From: Salipiger sp. IMCC34102
GTDB taxonomy: Bacteria; Pseudomonadota; Alphaproteobacteria; Rhodobacterales; Rhodobacteraceae
NCBI RefSeq assembly: GCF_004145405.1
Contig: NZ_SELQ01000005.1
Span: 1-64,000 of the forward strand
Length of the DNA: 64,000 bases
Direction of reading: 5' to 3'
Numbering within the stretch: the first letter of the stretch is position 1; each line of letters opens with the position of its first letter. Positions 25,676-35,057 of this stretch are shown one piece after another. The notes under the pieces were generated by a model. The model saw only the letters and a list, made by a program, of their open reading frames with translations. It was not told the origin of the DNA and ran no database searches. A program made the position numbers and the translations under genes.

Positions 25676-26458
25676 TCAATCGCGATCCGAGAAGATGTTG
25701 GTCTCCTCGGTCAGGTCGTATTTCACCTCGTCGGTGCGGCCTTCGTTGATGTCGTGCACCTCGACCCGCCCGTCGCCGTAGCCGGTGATCACCACGTCGC
25801 AGATGTCGATGAAGAGCCCGTTCTCGACCACGCCGGGAATCTGGTTGAGGACCAGCGCCAGTTGCCGCGCGTTGCCGATCCGGTTGAGGTGCAGATCGAG
25901 GATGAAGTTGCCCTCATCGGTCACGAAGGGCGTCTCGCCGTTCATGCGCAGGCTGCTGTCGGTGCCCATCACGTCGAGGCCCTCCAGCGCCTCTTCGAGC
26001 AGCACCTTGGACGTCTGCCAGCCGAAGGGGATCACCTCCACCGGAAGCGGGAAGGCCCCCAACGTGTCGACCTTCTTCGATCCGTCGGCGATCACCACCA
26101 TCCGGTCCGATGCGGTCGCCACGATCTTCTCCTGCAAGAGCGCGCCGCCGCCGCCCTTGATGAGGTTCAACGCGCCGTCGTATTCGTCCGCCCCGTCGAT
26201 GGTCAGGTCGAGCCAGCGCGCCTCGTCGAGCGAGGTGACCCGGATCCCCGCCTCACGCGCCAGTTCGGCGGTCCGGGTGCTGGTGGGCACGCCGGTGATG
26301 CGCAACCCCTCGGCCACCCGTTCTCCTAGGCACCGCACGAGCCAGGCGGCGGTGGACCCGGTGCCCAGCCCCAGCTTCATGCCGTCCTCGACGTAGTCGC
26401 AGGCGCGTCTGGCGGCCACGAACTTGGCCTTGTCGATGGGGGACAGATCGGCGGGCAT
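25676..26458 (-). CDS. rpiA: Ribose-5-phosphate isomerase A
   Basis: The 260-aa enzyme interconverts ribose 5-phosphate and ribulose 5-phosphate in the pentose phosphate pathway. I chose ATG at 26458 (MPADLSPIDKAKFVAARRAC). The family blocks are visible: GLGTGSTAAWLVRCLGE for phosphate binding, DGADEYDGALNLIKGGGGAL with the catalytic acid residues, EKIVATASDRMVVIADGSKK, and GNFILDLHL. The C-terminal extension after TGYGDGRVEVHD is common in alphaproteobacteria. It diverges from the type III PKS gene. Confidence 0.95.
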   Translation of the reverse strand: MPADLSPIDKAKFVAARRACDYVEDGMKLGLGTGSTAAWLVRCLGERVAEGLRITGVPTSTRTAELAREAGIRVTSLDEARWLDLTIDGADEYDGALNLIKGGGGALLQEKIVATASDRMVVIADGSKKVDTLGAFPLPVEVIPFGWQTSKVLLEEALEGLDVMGTDSSLRMNGETPFVTDEGNFILDLHLNRIGNARQLALVLNQIPGVVENGLFIDICDVVITGYGDGRVEVHDINEGRTDEVKYDLTEETNIFSDRD

Positions 26459-26575
26459 GGCGGAACTCCTGTAAGCGTCGCGCGCTTTATAGGGCAGCCC
26501 CGCGGCCATTGCACCGCCGTCATCACGAAAAAATCATGCCTGCCCTTGCGCCATTTTCCGCGGAGGTGCGTTTCT

Positions 26576-27691
26576 ATGTCAGTTAGCGAGGTTTCAATGC
26601 TTCAACACGTGCTCGACCCCTCTGCCGAGGCCGCCGCCCGCACCGTCACGCTGCGCGGGATCGGCACGGCGTTGCCGCCGCACGTGATGTCGCAAGCGCA
26701 GGTCCTCGACCGGGCGCGGGCGCTTCTGGCGCCGAAGTATCCCTTCTTCGACAAACTCGTCCCGGCCTTCGAAAACGCGGGCGTCGACCGCCGTTATTCC
26801 GTCTGCTCGCTGGACTGGTTCGACGCGCCCCACGGCTGGGCCGACCGCAACGCGATGTACATGCAGGCCGGCAAGGATCTTTTCTTGAAGGCCGCGAGCG
26901 CCGCCTTGGCCGACGCGAGACTGGACCCGGCCGATGTGGACACGATCGTCACCGTCTCTTCCACCGGGATCGCCACCCCGACCTTCGAAGCACAGGCCGC
27001 GCGCGAGATGTGCTTTCGCCCGGATGTGCGCCGGGTGCCCGTCTTCGGGTTGGGCTGTGCGGGCGGCGTCACGGGCCTGTCGATCGCGCGCCGCCTCGCC
27101 GCCGCCGATCCCGGCAGCCTCGTCCTGATGGTCGCGGTGGAGACCTGCTCGCTCGCCTTTCGCTCGGACCGTCTGCAGAAGGCAGATGTCATCGCGACCG
27201 TCCTTTTCGGCGACGGCGCCGCGGCCGCGCTCCTCGGTCCCGCCACGGGCGACGGTCCGACCGTCACCCTGCACGACGGGCACGAACACCTCTTCCCCGA
27301 TACCCTGCCGATCATGGGCTGGGACGTGGACGACGAAGGCCTGGGCGTGATCTTCGACCGCTCGATCCCCGGTTTCGTGCAGGACGAATTCCGCCTCGCC
27401 GTCACCGCGATGCTGGCCGAGGCGGGGCTTGCGCCCGCCGACCTCGACCGCCTGGTCTGCCACCCTGGCGGCACCAAGGTCGTCGAGGCGATCGAGGCGA
27501 CCATGGACCTCGCCCCCGGAACGCTCGACGCCGAGCGGGCCACCTTGCGCGACTACGGCAACATGAGTGCGCCGACCGCCCTCTTCGTGCTGCAGCGGGT
27601 GCTGCGCGCGGGACAGACCGGGCAGTTGGCGCTGTGCGCGTTGGGACCGGGCTTCACCGCCTCGCTCATGCCGATCACCGTCACCGCATGA
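26576..27691 (+). CDS. Type III polyketide synthase (chalcone/stilbene-synthase family)
   Basis: The 371-aa enzyme starts at ATG 26576, chosen because GGAGG precedes it. The thiolase-fold catalytic triad is visible: Cys in VFGLGCAGGVTG (about 160), His in LVCHPGGTKVVEA (about 295) and Asn in RDYGNMSAPTALFVLQ (about 328). Other family blocks are GVDRRYSVCSLDWF and LFGDGAAAALLG. Type III PKSs extend an acyl-CoA with malonyl-CoA into pyrones or resorcinols. The next gene is an ICMT-like methyltransferase, overlapping by four bases, as in bacterial alkylpyrone or alkylresorcinol pairs (bpsA-bpsB, srsA-srsB). The product is inferred, not known. Confidence 0.88.
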   Translation: MSVSEVSMLQHVLDPSAEAAARTVTLRGIGTALPPHVMSQAQVLDRARALLAPKYPFFDKLVPAFENAGVDRRYSVCSLDWFDAPHGWADRNAMYMQAGKDLFLKAASAALADARLDPADVDTIVTVSSTGIATPTFEAQAAREMCFRPDVRRVPVFGLGCAGGVTGLSIARRLAAADPGSLVLMVAVETCSLAFRSDRLQKADVIATVLFGDGAAAALLGPATGDGPTVTLHDGHEHLFPDTLPIMGWDVDDEGLGVIFDRSIPGFVQDEFRLAVTAMLAEAGLAPADLDRLVCHPGGTKVVEAIEATMDLAPGTLDAERATLRDYGNMSAPTALFVLQRVLRAGQTGQLALCALGPGFTASLMPITVTA

Positions 27692-28179
27692 CCGGCGCGA
27701 TCCTCTTCCTCGCCTTCCTGATCCTCCAGCGCCTGTCGGAGCTGGTGATCGCCCACCGCAACACCGCCCGCCTGATGGCCGAAGGCGCGCGGGAGGTGGG
27801 CGCGGGGCACTACCCCGTCATGGTCGCCCTGCACGCAAGCTGGGTCGTGGCGCTGGTGATCTTCGGCTGGGATGAGCCCTTGCGCTACGGCTGGCTTGCC
27901 GCCTACGTGATCCTGCAGGTGCTGCGCGTCTGGATCCTCGCCACGTTGGGCCGCCGCTGGACCACCCGGATCATCGTCACCGATACACCCCTGGTGGCCA
28001 CCGGTCCGTTCCGCTACATCCCGCACCCCAACTACACCCTCGTCGTGGCAGAGATCATCGTGGCCCCCATGGTCCTGGGCCTGACCTGGGTCGCCCTGGT
28101 CTGGACCGTCCTGAACGCCGCGATGCTCTATCACCGCATCCGGGTCGAGGACGCGGCCATCCGCCCATCCCGCGGGTGA
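27688..28179 (+). CDS. Isoprenylcysteine O-methyltransferase-like membrane protein (BpsB-like)
   Basis: The 163-aa integral membrane protein has four or five hydrophobic helices (ILFLAFLILQRLSELVIAHR; MVALHASWVVALVIFGW; WLAAYVILQVLRVWILATLG). It carries the ICMT signature GPFRYIPHPNYTLVVAEII near residue 110, with RIRVEDAAI at the end. Its ATG overlaps the PKS stop (ATGA). In Bacillus the equivalent neighbour BpsB O-methylates the alkylpyrone made by the type III PKS; a similar role here is the natural inference. Confidence 0.88.
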   Translation: MTGAILFLAFLILQRLSELVIAHRNTARLMAEGAREVGAGHYPVMVALHASWVVALVIFGWDEPLRYGWLAAYVILQVLRVWILATLGRRWTTRIIVTDTPLVATGPFRYIPHPNYTLVVAEIIVAPMVLGLTWVALVWTVLNAAMLYHRIRVEDAAIRPSRG

Positions 28180-28210
28180 CGCGCGGCGCGGGGCGTGCCA
28201 GACTGACGTC

Positions 28211-29131
28211 ATGAGCACCGCCCCCGCATCACCGGCATCCGCCGACCGGCCCTTTACCGGCATCCTCTTCATGCTCGGCTTTTGCGTGCTGGCCCCGCTG
28301 GGCGACGGCATGGCCAAGCTTCTGGGCCCGCACGTGCTGCTGGCGACGCTCGTCTTCTCGCGGTTCGCCGTCCAGACAGCGATTCTGGCTCCGTGGGTCG
28401 CACGGCGCAAGCAATCGCTCCTGGCCTCGCCCGGCACCCGCCGCCTGATCTGGGGGCGGACGGTGCTGCACATCACCGGGATGACGATGATGTTCGCGGG
28501 CCTGCGTTACCTGCCGCTGGCGGACGCGCTGGCGATCGCCTTCGTGATGCCGTTCCTTCTGCTGTTGCTGGGCTGGTTCTTCATGGGCGAGGTCGTGGGC
28601 CCCCAGCGCCTGATCGCCTGCGCCGTGGGGTTCGCGGGCACGCTTCTGGTGATCCAGCCCAACTTCGCCAACGTGGGCCTGCCCGCGCTTCTTCCCTTGG
28701 GCGTCGCGGTGACCTTCGCGCTTTTCATGCTGGTCACCCGGCGGCTGTTGCCGCGCATCGATCCGGTGCGCCTGCAAGCCGTGAGCGGTCTGCAGGCCAC
28801 CATCCTGACTGGCCTTGCCGTGCTGGTCTTCGCCCCGCAGCAGACCTGGCCCGAGGCCGGCACGCTCCTGCTGCTGATCGCCATGGGCCTCGTCGGCACG
28901 CTGGCGCATCTCGCGATGACCTGGAGCCTCGCTTTCGCGCCCGCCAGCACGCTGGCGCCCATGCAATACCTCGAAATCCCCTTCGGCACGGCCATCGGCT
29001 GGCTGATGTTCCGCGACCTGCCCAACGGGCTTGCGGCGGCGGGCATCTGCATCACCGTGGCCGCAGGCCTTTACGTCATCGTCCGAGAGCGTAATCTGTC
29101 GCGAAATCCAGGTCCGCGGGCTCCAGCGTGA
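28211..29131 (+). CDS. DMT-superfamily (EamA) transporter
   Basis: The 306-aa protein has ten hydrophobic helices arranged as two EamA repeats. The first includes FSRFAVQTAILAPWVARRK and YLPLADALAIAFVMPFLLLL, the second SGLQATILTGLAVLVF and TWSLAFAPASTLAPMQYLEI. Such permeases export metabolites or amino acids; the substrate is not predictable. It follows the PKS pair by 31 bases on the same strand and may be co-transcribed, which would allow a product-export role. Its last 56 bases overlap the end of thiN on the other strand. Confidence 0.85.
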   Translation: MSTAPASPASADRPFTGILFMLGFCVLAPLGDGMAKLLGPHVLLATLVFSRFAVQTAILAPWVARRKQSLLASPGTRRLIWGRTVLHITGMTMMFAGLRYLPLADALAIAFVMPFLLLLLGWFFMGEVVGPQRLIACAVGFAGTLLVIQPNFANVGLPALLPLGVAVTFALFMLVTRRLLPRIDPVRLQAVSGLQATILTGLAVLVFAPQQTWPEAGTLLLLIAMGLVGTLAHLAMTWSLAFAPASTLAPMQYLEIPFGTAIGWLMFRDLPNGLAAAGICITVAAGLYVIVRERNLSRNPGPRAPA

Positions 29132-29753
29132 TCAGCACGGGGCCCTGCACGTCCAGCGTTACAAGGTCCGACCGCGCGCCATTCGAACTGCTGACCTGTC
29201 CGTCCGCCGCCAGCGCCATCGCGTCCATGTCCCAAACGAGTCCGTCGGAGCTGACCACCGCCTCCCCCAACGGCAGAAGCGCCACGCGCCGCCCCGGCGT
29301 CGCCACGATCCGCGAGCGGCCACGGCGCGCCAGCACGACGACCTGATCCTCGCCCACCAGCACCACGTGATGCGCGCGCAGACGCGCCAGCACCGACAGG
29401 GTCGAAAGCGTGTGATCCAGACGCCCGCCGAGAAAGCCCGCCGCCAGGACAAGGGGTGCCTTCACCCGTTGAAGGCATTTCTCGAAATCCGTGGTGTCCT
29501 GTGCCTCGACCGCGTGCAGCCGGTCCGCGAAGGCCGACCGCGCGGCCTGCGACAGGCTGTCGAGGTCGCCGATCACCGCCACGGGTACAAGTCCCGCGCG
29601 CAGGGCCACGTCCGCCCCGCCGTCGGCGGCCACCAACGTTGGCGCACGTGCCAGACACGTGTTAACCTCGTCCGGTCCAAGCTTGCCCCCGCCCACGAGG
29701 GTCACCGCGCATGTTACGTCAACAATCGAACCCGCCGTCCGTGATTGTCCCAT
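29076..29753 (-). CDS. thiN: Thiamine diphosphokinase
   Basis: The roughly 225-aa enzyme pyrophosphorylates thiamine to thiamine diphosphate with ATP. Family motifs are VTLVGGGKLGPDEVN, TLVAADGGADVALRAGLVP, AVIGDLDSLS, QDTTDFEKCLQR and LVLAAGFLGGRLDHTLSTLS. A C-terminal β-rich thiamine-binding part follows (VALLPLGEA, VTLDVQGPVLITLEP). ATG at 29753 is chosen, but one four codons upstream (29765, MSVEMGQ) is possible. It converges with the DMT transporter and overlaps its 3' end by 56 bases. Confidence 0.9.
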   Translation of the reverse strand: MGQSRTAGSIVDVTCAVTLVGGGKLGPDEVNTCLARAPTLVAADGGADVALRAGLVPVAVIGDLDSLSQAARSAFADRLHAVEAQDTTDFEKCLQRVKAPLVLAAGFLGGRLDHTLSTLSVLARLRAHHVVLVGEDQVVVLARRGRSRIVATPGRRVALLPLGEAVVSSDGLVWDMDAMALAADGQVSSSNGARSDLVTLDVQGPVLITLEPADLDFATDYALGR

Positions 29754-29876
29754 CTCTACCGACATTCCCCGATTTCGCCGCGAAAACAACCGGCCCCGAC
29801 CGCTGGCCCGCGCCGCTTTGCGAACCAATTCACGGTAAACGAAGCCTATTGGTTTTGACAGAAGGCGAAAGACAGC

Positions 29877-32636
29877 ATGGTTGAGTCGAGCAAGATCCTT
29901 ACCGTCTCCTACGGCACCTTCTCGTGCACGCTCGAAGGGTTCGACGATTCCTTTGCCACGATGAAGGCGATTGCCGAATACTTCCGCGACCTCGCCGCGG
30001 GCGACCGCTACTTCGGCGCGGAACCGCCCACCCCCGACGCCGAGATGCTGGCCCGCATCGCAGAACGCGAGATCTCGCGCCGGGTGGAGGCCCGGTCCTC
30101 GGAAACCGGTATCGTCCTGCGGGCTTCCGACGCCGCACAGGCGCCTCCGACCCCACCCGCCACGGCACCCCGGGCGGAGGCGGCTAGCCCTGCGACCGCG
30201 CCTCAGGCACCGGCCGCCGTTCCGGCACCAGCACCGGCACCGGCGCAGGAGACCGCCCGCACGCCCGACGCCGCTGCCACCCCGCCCGCACCGGCCCCGG
30301 ACGCCCACCAAGCCGAGGTGACGCCCGCCCCCGCGGCCCCGGCGTCGAACCGGCCCGAGCCCGCGCCGAATTCCGTCGCCGACAAGCTCGCACGGATCCG
30401 CTCGGTCGTCGGCACCGCGCCCTCTCCCGCCGCCGTCGAGGACGAAGAGGAGGACGCGTCCTTCCCGCCCCTTGCCGAAAGCGACACCGATGTCGCCCGC
30501 CCCGCCGCGGCCCCCGAAGCCGAGCCCGACGATGGTCTCATCCGCACCAGCGACGCGCCGCACCCGTCCGACGCGGAGACGAACGAGGATCGGCACCCCG
30601 CGCCGATCACGCAAGTCGCGCCCGATGCCGCCCCGGCCATCCCGTCCGACCCCCATGCGGAGGAAGCCGAGGGCCAATACGCGGCGCAGGACGATATGGC
30701 CGCGCCGGACGGTGCCCTGTCCGACGAGGACGGCGACGAAACCACGCATCCCGAGAAACACACGTCGACTTCGCTCGAAGCCGAGACGGGTCAGATCCGC
30801 GAGATCGCGCTGACCGAGGCCGATCGCCTTCAAGACCCCACCGCTGCGGAACCGCCCGTCGCAGACCCCGCAACCGAAGACCCCGCGCTCGACGCCGCCG
30901 CGCCGGAACGCTCGACCGACGAGGACGGCGAAGCCGCAGCGTTCCGCGACGCGGACCGGCCCGAAGCCGAAGCGCCCGAGCAGCCCGACCCGTTCGAGGC
31001 CGAAACGCCGGAACTTACCTCCGAACCGGCGGAAGACGTCGCGCGGTCGGAGGAAACCTATGTGACCGCCCGGCCCGAGGCCGAGACCGAGACCGAAACC
31101 GAGGAAGTCGACGACACCGACGACCGGATCCAGGCGGTTCTGCGCAACCTCGAACGTGCGGGTCTGGCAGTCCCCGACGCGCCGGCGCCCGAAGAGGAAA
31201 AGGTTGCGATGCCTTCCGCCCCGTCCGACGAGGCGGCGCGGAACGACGCGGCCCCCGAGGACGCCCAAGGCATGCCCCGCCGCCCGCGCATCCTGCGGGT
31301 GTCGCGGCGGGCCCCCGCCTCCGACGCCGCAGGCGACACCTCCCGCGTGTCCGCGGCGCGCGATCGTCTCGCCGCTCTCATGGCCGAGGAGGAGGCGGAC
31401 GACACCTCCGCCGAGGTTGGTGAGGACACGCGAAAGACGGCCATCGACACCCCCGCAGAACCGGACACACCCGCCGAGACACCCGCGCCCGTGACACAGC
31501 CCGCAGGCGACGCGATCTCCAAGCGGGCGGAGGCATCCGATGCGCCCGTGACGTCGCCGGAAGAAGACGCAGTCGCGGTCGCAGAAGACGAACCGGAGCG
31601 TCCCGCCGAGACGCCCAGCAGCCTGTCGCCCGAAGACGAGGACGAACTTCAGAAGGCCTTGGCGCAAGCCGAAGAAGACGCCATGAACGAGTTGCGGTTG
31701 AGCCCGGAGCAGAGCCTCTCCCCGGCGGCACTCGACGATCTGGAAGGCCCTGCGGAGGAGATTTGGACGACTGATGCGCCGATATCTGAGGCGGAAACGG
31801 GGTCGGAAGATCCCGCCCTGCAGGCCGACCTGTCCGACGAAGCCACGGGCGAAGACGCGGACGAAAACGACATGGCTCGGACCACCGGGGAAGAAAGCTC
31901 CTCGCCAGCGCAGGATCAGGACCCCATCGCGTCCGATTCTTCCCCGCAGGATGGCCGCGCCGCGCCGCGCACCAGCCTGCCCTCCGCCTCCGAGGACGAG
32001 ATGTCGCGGCTTTCCGCCAAGGCCGACGAGGAGCTCGCCAGCCCCGAATCCTCTCGGCGGCGCAGTGCCATCGCGCACCTGAAGGCCGCCGTCGCCGCGA
32101 CCGAAGCCGCACGGCGGATGGGCGAAAAGGCCACCTCCGCCGAGGACGAGGAAGGTGCCTTCCGCGACGACCTGGCCCAGGTGGTGCGCCCGCGCAGGCC
32201 CGCGCTGACGTCCGCCGGACCGCGCGAGCGGCCGGCACCGCTCAAGCTCGTGGCCAGCCAGCGGGTCGACGACGTGGCACCGGCGGCCGCGGGCAACGTC
32301 CAGCCGCGGCGCGTGGCCAAGCCACGCCCGGCGCCCGCGCCCGCGGCCAGCAGCTTCGCGGATTACGCAGCCTCGGTGGGGGCGACGTCGCTTCAGGACC
32401 TGCTGGAAGCCGCCGCCGCCTATACCGCGACCGTGGAAGGGGCCGAGGATTTCTCCCGCCCGCAGATCATGAAGATGGTCGAGACGACGGCCCGCGATCC
32501 CTTTACCCGCGAGGACGGGTTGCGCTCTTTCGGGACGCTCCTGCGCCAGGGCCGGATCGAGAAGGGCGGCAACGGACGGTTCCAGATATCCGAGCGGACC
32601 CGCTTCCGCCCCGAGAACCAGGCCGCCCGCGCCTGA
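29877..32636 (+). CDS. Large acidic Pro/Ala-rich protein of unknown function with conserved-looking ends
   Basis: The 919-aa protein has a compact N-terminal region of about 65 residues (ILTVSYGTFSCTLEGFDDSF, then ATMKAIAEYFRDLAAGDRYF). Some 750 residues of very acidic, Pro/Ala-rich, probably disordered sequence follow. The C-terminal domain of about 95 residues begins FADYAASVGATSLQDLLEAA, continues RPQIMKMVETTARDPFTRED and ends GRIEKGGNGRFQISERTRF. I see no signal peptide or membrane helix, so it is probably cytoplasmic. The C-terminal domain looks winged-helix-like (REDGLRSFGTLLRQGRIEKG), a guess from pattern only. It ends at a strong terminator. The function is unknown. Confidence 0.75.
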   Translation: MVESSKILTVSYGTFSCTLEGFDDSFATMKAIAEYFRDLAAGDRYFGAEPPTPDAEMLARIAEREISRRVEARSSETGIVLRASDAAQAPPTPPATAPRAEAASPATAPQAPAAVPAPAPAPAQETARTPDAAATPPAPAPDAHQAEVTPAPAAPASNRPEPAPNSVADKLARIRSVVGTAPSPAAVEDEEEDASFPPLAESDTDVARPAAAPEAEPDDGLIRTSDAPHPSDAETNEDRHPAPITQVAPDAAPAIPSDPHAEEAEGQYAAQDDMAAPDGALSDEDGDETTHPEKHTSTSLEAETGQIREIALTEADRLQDPTAAEPPVADPATEDPALDAAAPERSTDEDGEAAAFRDADRPEAEAPEQPDPFEAETPELTSEPAEDVARSEETYVTARPEAETETETEEVDDTDDRIQAVLRNLERAGLAVPDAPAPEEEKVAMPSAPSDEAARNDAAPEDAQGMPRRPRILRVSRRAPASDAAGDTSRVSAARDRLAALMAEEEADDTSAEVGEDTRKTAIDTPAEPDTPAETPAPVTQPAGDAISKRAEASDAPVTSPEEDAVAVAEDEPERPAETPSSLSPEDEDELQKALAQAEEDAMNELRLSPEQSLSPAALDDLEGPAEEIWTTDAPISEAETGSEDPALQADLSDEATGEDADENDMARTTGEESSSPAQDQDPIASDSSPQDGRAAPRTSLPSASEDEMSRLSAKADEELASPESSRRRSAIAHLKAAVAATEAARRMGEKATSAEDEEGAFRDDLAQVVRPRRPALTSAGPRERPAPLKLVASQRVDDVAPAAAGNVQPRRVAKPRPAPAPAASSFADYAASVGATSLQDLLEAAAAYTATVEGAEDFSRPQIMKMVETTARDPFTREDGLRSFGTLLRQGRIEKGGNGRFQISERTRFRPENQAARA

Positions 32637-32660
32637 AACGGGACCGGGATGGAAAAGCTG

Positions 32661-32692
32661 AAAAGGCGATGCACCCGCATCGCCTTTTTTTT
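32661..32692. terminator. Strong intrinsic terminator, probably bidirectional
   Basis: The arms AAAAGGCGATGC and GCATCGCCTTTT close a 4-base ACCC loop and are followed by eight T on the plus strand. They lie 24 bases after the 919-aa gene. The A-run on the left gives a T-run for the minus strand, after the DUF2842 gene. Confidence 0.92.
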
Positions 32693-32737
32693 CGTGATGG
32701 GCGTGCCCGCGCACCAGGTCGCAGAAAACCTTCGCGC

Positions 32738-32964
32738 CTATTCCTCCGGAGGCGGCTGGCCGATCCCGCGAAAGATCGCGCGGAACGGAAACGCCCAGAG
32801 GATGCCCAGGCCCACGTAGATCGCCAGTTCCAGCAGGATCGACGGGCGATCCAGGGTCGAGACGATCGTCACCGCCACCACGATGTATGCCGGCAAGCCC
32901 AGCACCAGGATCAGCAAGGCGATCCGCTTGCGGGTCTTGTAGCTGAGAGAGGCGAACCAGTCGT

Positions 32965-32968
<4 letters not shown>
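32738..32968 (-). CDS. DUF2842 small membrane protein
   Basis: The 76-aa protein starts at ATG 32968, overlapping the purA stop by four bases (ATGA). It has two membrane helices ([40 protein letters not shown]) and the family end [14 protein letters not shown]2842 proteins are common in alphaproteobacteria and usually sit after purA; their role is unknown. Coupling to purA implies co-expression. Confidence 0.85.
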
Positions 32969-34260
<1,292 letters not shown>

Positions 34261-34410
34261 CAGGTCCGCCTTCGTTGCAATCCGGCCCCCGCTATAGCCG
34301 TCCGGGCCGCGCTCCGAAACCCGCAAATCGCCCCCGGCTTTCAGGGTTGCGAGGCGCGCCTCATGCGCTTAGACAGCCACGATCCAATTCAAAGCCGGAC
34401 CCCGCCCCAC

Positions 34411-34911
34411 ATGGAAAACGTCGTCCTCGTCATCCACCTGATCCTGGCGCTCACGCTGATCGGCACGGTGCTTTTGCAACGCTCCGAAGGCGGCGGCCTC
34501 GGCATCGGCGGCGGCGGTGGGGGCGGCACCGGATCGCGCCCCGCCCCCACGGCGATGGGCAAGGTGACATGGGCGTTGGCGCTGGCCTTCATCGCGACCT
34601 CGATCGCGCTGACCATCATCGCGGCGAACAACGCGGCGGGTCAGTCGGTGGTCGACCGCCTGCGGGACGCGCCGGCCCAGCAGACCGAAACGCCGGGCCT
34701 TGGCGGCGACCTGCTGCCGCCGAGCCTGGGCGACGACGCGCTGGTGCCTTCGGGGACCGACACGCTCGTTCCGCAGGATGACGCGGCACCGGCGGAAGAC
34801 GCAGCACCGATCAGCGATCCCGCACCGGCGACGGAGCCCGCCCCTGCGGAGCCCGCACCTGCCGAAGCCGCTCCAGCGGACGACGCGATCCCGGCCCCCG
34901 CGGCCGACTGA
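34411..34911 (+). CDS. secG: SecG translocase subunit with an acidic Pro/Ala-rich tail
   Basis: The 166-aa protein has the two SecG helices (MENVVLVIHLILALTLIGTV; TWALALAFIATSIALTIIAA) around the Gly-rich loop (SEGGGLGIGGGGGGGTGSR). It supports SecYE-dependent export across the inner membrane. From about residue 85 the tail is acidic and Pro/Ala-rich (PAPATEPAPAEPAPAEAAPA), as often in alphaproteobacterial SecG, and much longer than the E. coli form of about 110 aa. It lies 146 bases upstream of pyrG on the same strand. Confidence 0.92.
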   Translation: MENVVLVIHLILALTLIGTVLLQRSEGGGLGIGGGGGGGTGSRPAPTAMGKVTWALALAFIATSIALTIIAANNAAGQSVVDRLRDAPAQQTETPGLGGDLLPPSLGDDALVPSGTDTLVPQDDAAPAEDAAPISDPAPATEPAPAEPAPAEAAPADDAIPAPAAD

Positions 34912-35057
34912 CCTCATAATCACAGCATCTTGGCGGGCACGCGTGCCCGTCACCATCATCTTGCGCCGCGGGTTGCAGGAGAGGCCCAGAATCGGCTATC
35001 CTTTAACCCCGTGGCAGGGCGTCCCAGGCGCCGACATCAGATCTCACGGGGGCCCAC

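Noticed and set aside
29076-32714. A 1212-aa minus-strand open frame running antisense to the 919-aa gene
   Set aside because: Only its 3' end (thiN) is real; the rest is a GC-rich shadow of low-complexity coding DNA with no domains and Gly/Arg-rich composition.
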